Shown: positions 61,412 to 64,000 of the stretch, one piece after another
Layout of the letters: every line of letters starts with the position of its first letter
How positions within the stretch are numbered: the stretch's first letter is position 1
From: Confluentibacter sediminis
GTDB lineage: Bacteria > Bacteroidota > Bacteroidia > Flavobacteriales > Flavobacteriaceae
NCBI RefSeq assembly: GCF_003258355.1
Contig: NZ_QKPO01000004.1
Span: 62,001-126,000, forward strand
Length of the DNA: 64,000 nucleotides
Direction of reading: 5' to 3'
Made by a program: the position numbers and the translations under genes
Notes under the pieces: generated by a model
Told to the model about the DNA's origin: nothing
Databases searched by the model: none
Seen by the model: the letters and a program-made list of their open reading frames with translations, nothing else

Positions 61412-64000
61412 TTAAAGTCTTTGATCTGGTTGTCTACGTTTTTCATATTTAAGGTCTTTTAAGATATTGGATTTTATACCAATAAAAAAGTTCCATGAAC
61501 TGACAGTGCTAAAAGGAACCCAACTAAAATTCATGCGCCAACTTAGCAAGTCACGTTCAAAACGCAATTGCGTAAAGGTAAACCCATTGCTTTTTAGGTC
61601 ATATCCAGAAGAAGCGCCAACAGACCATTTAGGAGATAATTCTATATCGCCAGAAAACATAAGTGAATGGGATGATATTAGATTTTCCCTCCTTGCATTT
61701 GAATAGTTTACAGCATAGGCTAGACGCAAGCTCCATGGGATGTTGTTATTATAAAATTCAGAAGTGGTTTCTTCCTCATTGCCGTTTTCTTCATCTTCCG
61801 TGTATTGATTTGAATAATCTTGAGGCACACCAAATAAATCATCATCTCTACCACCGTTTCTAACATTTTCTTGTATGGCCTTACTGTTTTTATCTTTTTT
61901 ATTGTTTTTACTAGAAAAAGAAGTACTCATAGTTAAATTAGCACTTGTAAGCCTAAATAAACTACCGCCATTATCGATATTGAATTTATCAATTTTATTA
62001 TTGTTATTGTCTAATGCATATGGATCTAGAGTAGCGCCAAAATTAACACTCAATTTATTATCAAATAATTGGGTACCTCCAGACATTCTAACAGGACTCC
62101 ATTGTAATGAATCACCAGCGAGATTATAAGAGGTTGAAAAATTTAAATTATTAAGTAGAATAATCTTTTTAGGTTCTGTAGCCGTTGTGTCTTTATCTCT
62201 TACTTTGGCTTCAAAATTATTAGATAGCGAAAGCCCAATAGAACTTGAAAATGTTTTATTAGGTATTCCAAAAATAGATTTTTCAAAACGCGTATATTCT
62301 TCATCACTTGTAGTAAGTCCATCGGCGCTTATTACTTCAAAAGTATCATAATATTTATCAAAAGCTGGATTGATATTGTAACTAACAGAAGGTCTTATAA
62401 CATGTCTTATAGCCTTAATTGCAGGGTCTTTGCCATCTTTCTCAAAATTAAACATTCCGTAAATGGTAGTTCCTAAACTTGCACTAAAATTATAAGTTCT
62501 AAAGGCATCAAACCCATTAATGGTATCTACAACGATAGTTCTATTTATTTGGTCAAAAGATTTTTTTATGGTTTTGAATGTCCAAACTTCATTGTAATTA
62601 GTACTAGCACTTAAGCTAAAGTGCTTGAATACTTTAAAGTTTGTACTCAAAGGAATGTTGTGTTGAAATCCTGCTTCGGCATCTTTAAACATTTCTTTTT
62701 TAAAGAAAAGAGAGTCGGTAGTTTTAATTCTATTTTCTCCTCGAACACTATATTGTAAACTTACATTTTGAATAATCCCTTTTTTAGTACCAATTTTTGG
62801 TGCAAAAGGAAAAATCCTACCAACACTGCCTTGAAACGTAGGCAGGGTCATATTAATTTCTTTAGTATTGGTATTTTGTGAATGGGTTGCTGTTAAACTA
62901 ATACTGGTTTGAGGTTCGCCTTGAAATGTTTTTGAGTACGATACAGACGATGATAAGGTATTGTTTAAGGTACTCCCAATATTTGCTTGATTAAGGGTTG
63001 TTCTATAATAAGTACTACTACCTAAGTTTACAGATGCCGAAAACCTAGAGTTCGGACTTGATTTTCCATCTTGGCTATGTGACCAACGTAAGTTGTAAAC
63101 GGTAGATTTTGAATAATCAGGAAAACCACGTTCGCTACTTATTAAGTTCTCATATCTAAAAGCAAAATTACCTCTAAATTTATAACGTAACGCATAGGTG
63201 CTCTCCATACGCAATCCATAACTACCATTGGTGTAATAATCTCCTAAAACAGCTAAATCCACATAATCGCTAATAGCAAAGTAATAACCACCATTTTGTA
63301 AAAAATACCCTCTCTCATTCTGTTCCCCGAACGAAGGGACAATGATACCCGATGTTTGTGTCTCTGTTTGAGGGAAAAAACCAAAAGGTAAGCCAATAGG
63401 AGTGGGTACATCATAGATAAAAAGATTGGCTAAACCCGTTACTATTTTTTTTCCAGGAACAACTTTAGCTTTTCTTAATAAAATATAATATTCAGGGTCT
63501 TCAAGATTTTCGGCTGTGGTATATTTTCCTCTATTTATAAAATATACCGAATCATTCTCTTTTTTTGTTATGGAAGCAATTACAGTACCTCCAGACTGTT
63601 CTGTTTTACTATTGTATATAAGGGCTTTTTCAGTCTTGGTATTAAAAACAATAGAATCGGGTTCAACAACATTGCCTCCTTGTGTAAAAACAGGTGCTTG
63701 AATATAAGTTTTTGTAGAATCAATAATACCTCTTGCATAAACTGTGTTTTTGCTGTAGTCAACAGTAATACTACCAGCTTTTATATTGATGTCACCATAG
63801 GTTATTTCCGCTTCATTGTATAAATAAAGCTGTTTCTTTTTTTGATTAAATGATGTATAATCAGTTGCTTTATAAGTAACAATATCTGTTAAAGTCTCTT
63901 TTTTGGGTTTAATAGAATCTTTAACAATGGTGTCTTGAACCTTTTCAGATATTTCAGGAATTAGCAAACTATCCACACTTACTACAATACTATCTTTTAC
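61412..64000 (-). CDS. lptD: LPS-assembly protein LptD, 3' part (runs off the window)
   Basis: The frame is open for at least 862 codons to the right edge (the GTG at 63976 is not the start, because the frame continues to 64000 as VKDSIVVS). The protein has an OstA-like N-terminal part (KKKQLYLYNEAEITYGDINI) that bears lipid, then the central LptD domain (LPFGFFPQTETQTSGIIVPS) and a long beta-barrel rich in Tyr/Asn/Ser. LptD with LptE inserts lipopolysaccharide into the outer leaflet. The signal peptide and start are outside the window. RidA follows on the same strand. Confidence 0.88.
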   Translation of the reverse strand, partial: VKDSIVVSVDSLLIPEISEKVQDTIVKDSIKPKKETLTDIVTYKATDYTSFNQKKKQLYLYNEAEITYGDINIKAGSITVDYSKNTVYARGIIDSTKTYIQAPVFTQGGNVVEPDSIVFNTKTEKALIYNSKTEQSGGTVIASITKKENDSVYFINRGKYTTAENLEDPEYYILLRKAKVVPGKKIVTGLANLFIYDVPTPIGLPFGFFPQTETQTSGIIVPSFGEQNERGYFLQNGGYYFAISDYVDLAVLGDYYTNGSYGLRMESTYALRYKFRGNFAFRYENLISSERGFPDYSKSTVYNLRWSHSQDGKSSPNSRFSASVNLGSSTYYRTTLNQANIGSTLNNTLSSSVSYSKTFQGEPQTSISLTATHSQNTNTKEINMTLPTFQGSVGRIFPFAPKIGTKKGIIQNVSLQYSVRGENRIKTTDSLFFKKEMFKDAEAGFQHNIPLSTNFKVFKHFSLSASTNYNEVWTFKTIKKSFDQINRTIVVDTINGFDAFRTYNFSASLGTTIYGMFNFEKDGKDPAIKAIRHVIRPSVSYNINPAFDKYYDTFEVISADGLTTSDEEYTRFEKSIFGIPNKTFSSSIGLSLSNNFEAKVRDKDTTATEPKKIILLNNLNFSTSYNLAGDSLQWSPVRMSGGTQLFDNKLSVNFGATLDPYALDNNNNKIDKFNIDNGGSLFRLTSANLTMSTSFSSKNNKKDKNSKAIQENVRNGGRDDDLFGVPQDYSNQYTEDEENGNEEETTSEFYNNNIPWSLRLAYAVNYSNARRENLISSHSLMFSGDIELSPKWSVGASSGYDLKSNGFTFTQLRFERDLLSWRMNFSWVPFSTVSSWNFFIGIKSNILKDLKYEKRRQPDQRL

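Noticed and set aside
63974-63976. GTG as the lptD start
   Set aside because: The frame remains open to the edge of the window, and no signal peptide precedes the OstA-like region at that point.

Overview
The window is a chromosomal segment from a member of the Flavobacteriaceae (phylum Bacteroidota). The evidence is low G+C, promoters with the Bacteroidota -7 element TAnnTTTG (clearest upstream of purC and of the ParD/ParE pair), several non-ATG starts, the gliding genes gldF/gldG next to dnaN, and many lipoprotein or outer-membrane gene products. No rRNA, tRNA, CRISPR array, phage module or complete transposase gene was seen.

Layout. 0-2.4 kb: M28 peptidase, small membrane protein and DUF3108 protein (minus). 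2.5-6.7 kb: a respiratory run of universal stress protein, lipoprotein cytochrome c, thioredoxin and cydA-cydB, with a CRP/FNR-like palindrome at about -43. 7.1-13.9 kb: a TolC / membrane fusion / RND efflux operon with its PG0541-type accessory gene and small membrane proteins. 14.0-20.3 kb: dnaN, gldG, an unusual BamE-like membrane ORF, gldF, an SAM-hydroxide adenosyltransferase, and divergent phoH. 20.6-22.4 kb: a small beta-barrel protein and purC.

Roughly 21.1-29.4 kb is the accessory part. It holds two blocks of a ~140-bp palindromic repeat flanking a lone GIY-YIG nuclease, a ParD/ParE toxin-antitoxin pair with a perfect operator, a secreted esterase, a 763-aa restriction-endonuclase/STAND NTPase fusion (a candidate anti-phage protein), a secreted DUF1593 protein, a possible HipA-like gene remnant, and a second type of palindromic repeat.

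29.4-42 kb: an oxidoreductase, two lipoproteins, a DUF1624-type acyltransferase, a DUF4212/SSS acetate-type symporter plus acetyl-CoA synthetase, then a long minus-strand run (THUMP-like methyltransferase, AI-2E transporter, TrmH-type methyltransferase, DUF4159, rsmE, a small oxidase-like protein, tsaD). 42.3-51.3 kb (plus): TamB, pfkA-gap, an N-acetylglucosamine-kinase-like protein and a ModF-like ABC protein whose N-terminal half has lost its P-loop. 51.4-58.2 kb (minus): a tight three-gene cluster of transglutaminase, ATP-grasp/alpha-E fusion and DUF2126 transglutaminase, probably a peptide-ligation/peptide-processing system of unknown product. 58.4-64 kb: GMP reductase, a hybrid histidine kinase without a sensor domain, a RidA protein and the 3' part of lptD, which runs off the right edge.

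Most of the window is ordinary housekeeping. The parts most worth attention are the REase-STAND protein, the GIY-YIG gene inside the repeat array, the extra ORF coupled into gldF-gldG, and the transglutaminase/ATP-grasp cluster. All family calls are from reading the sequence; no database search was run.
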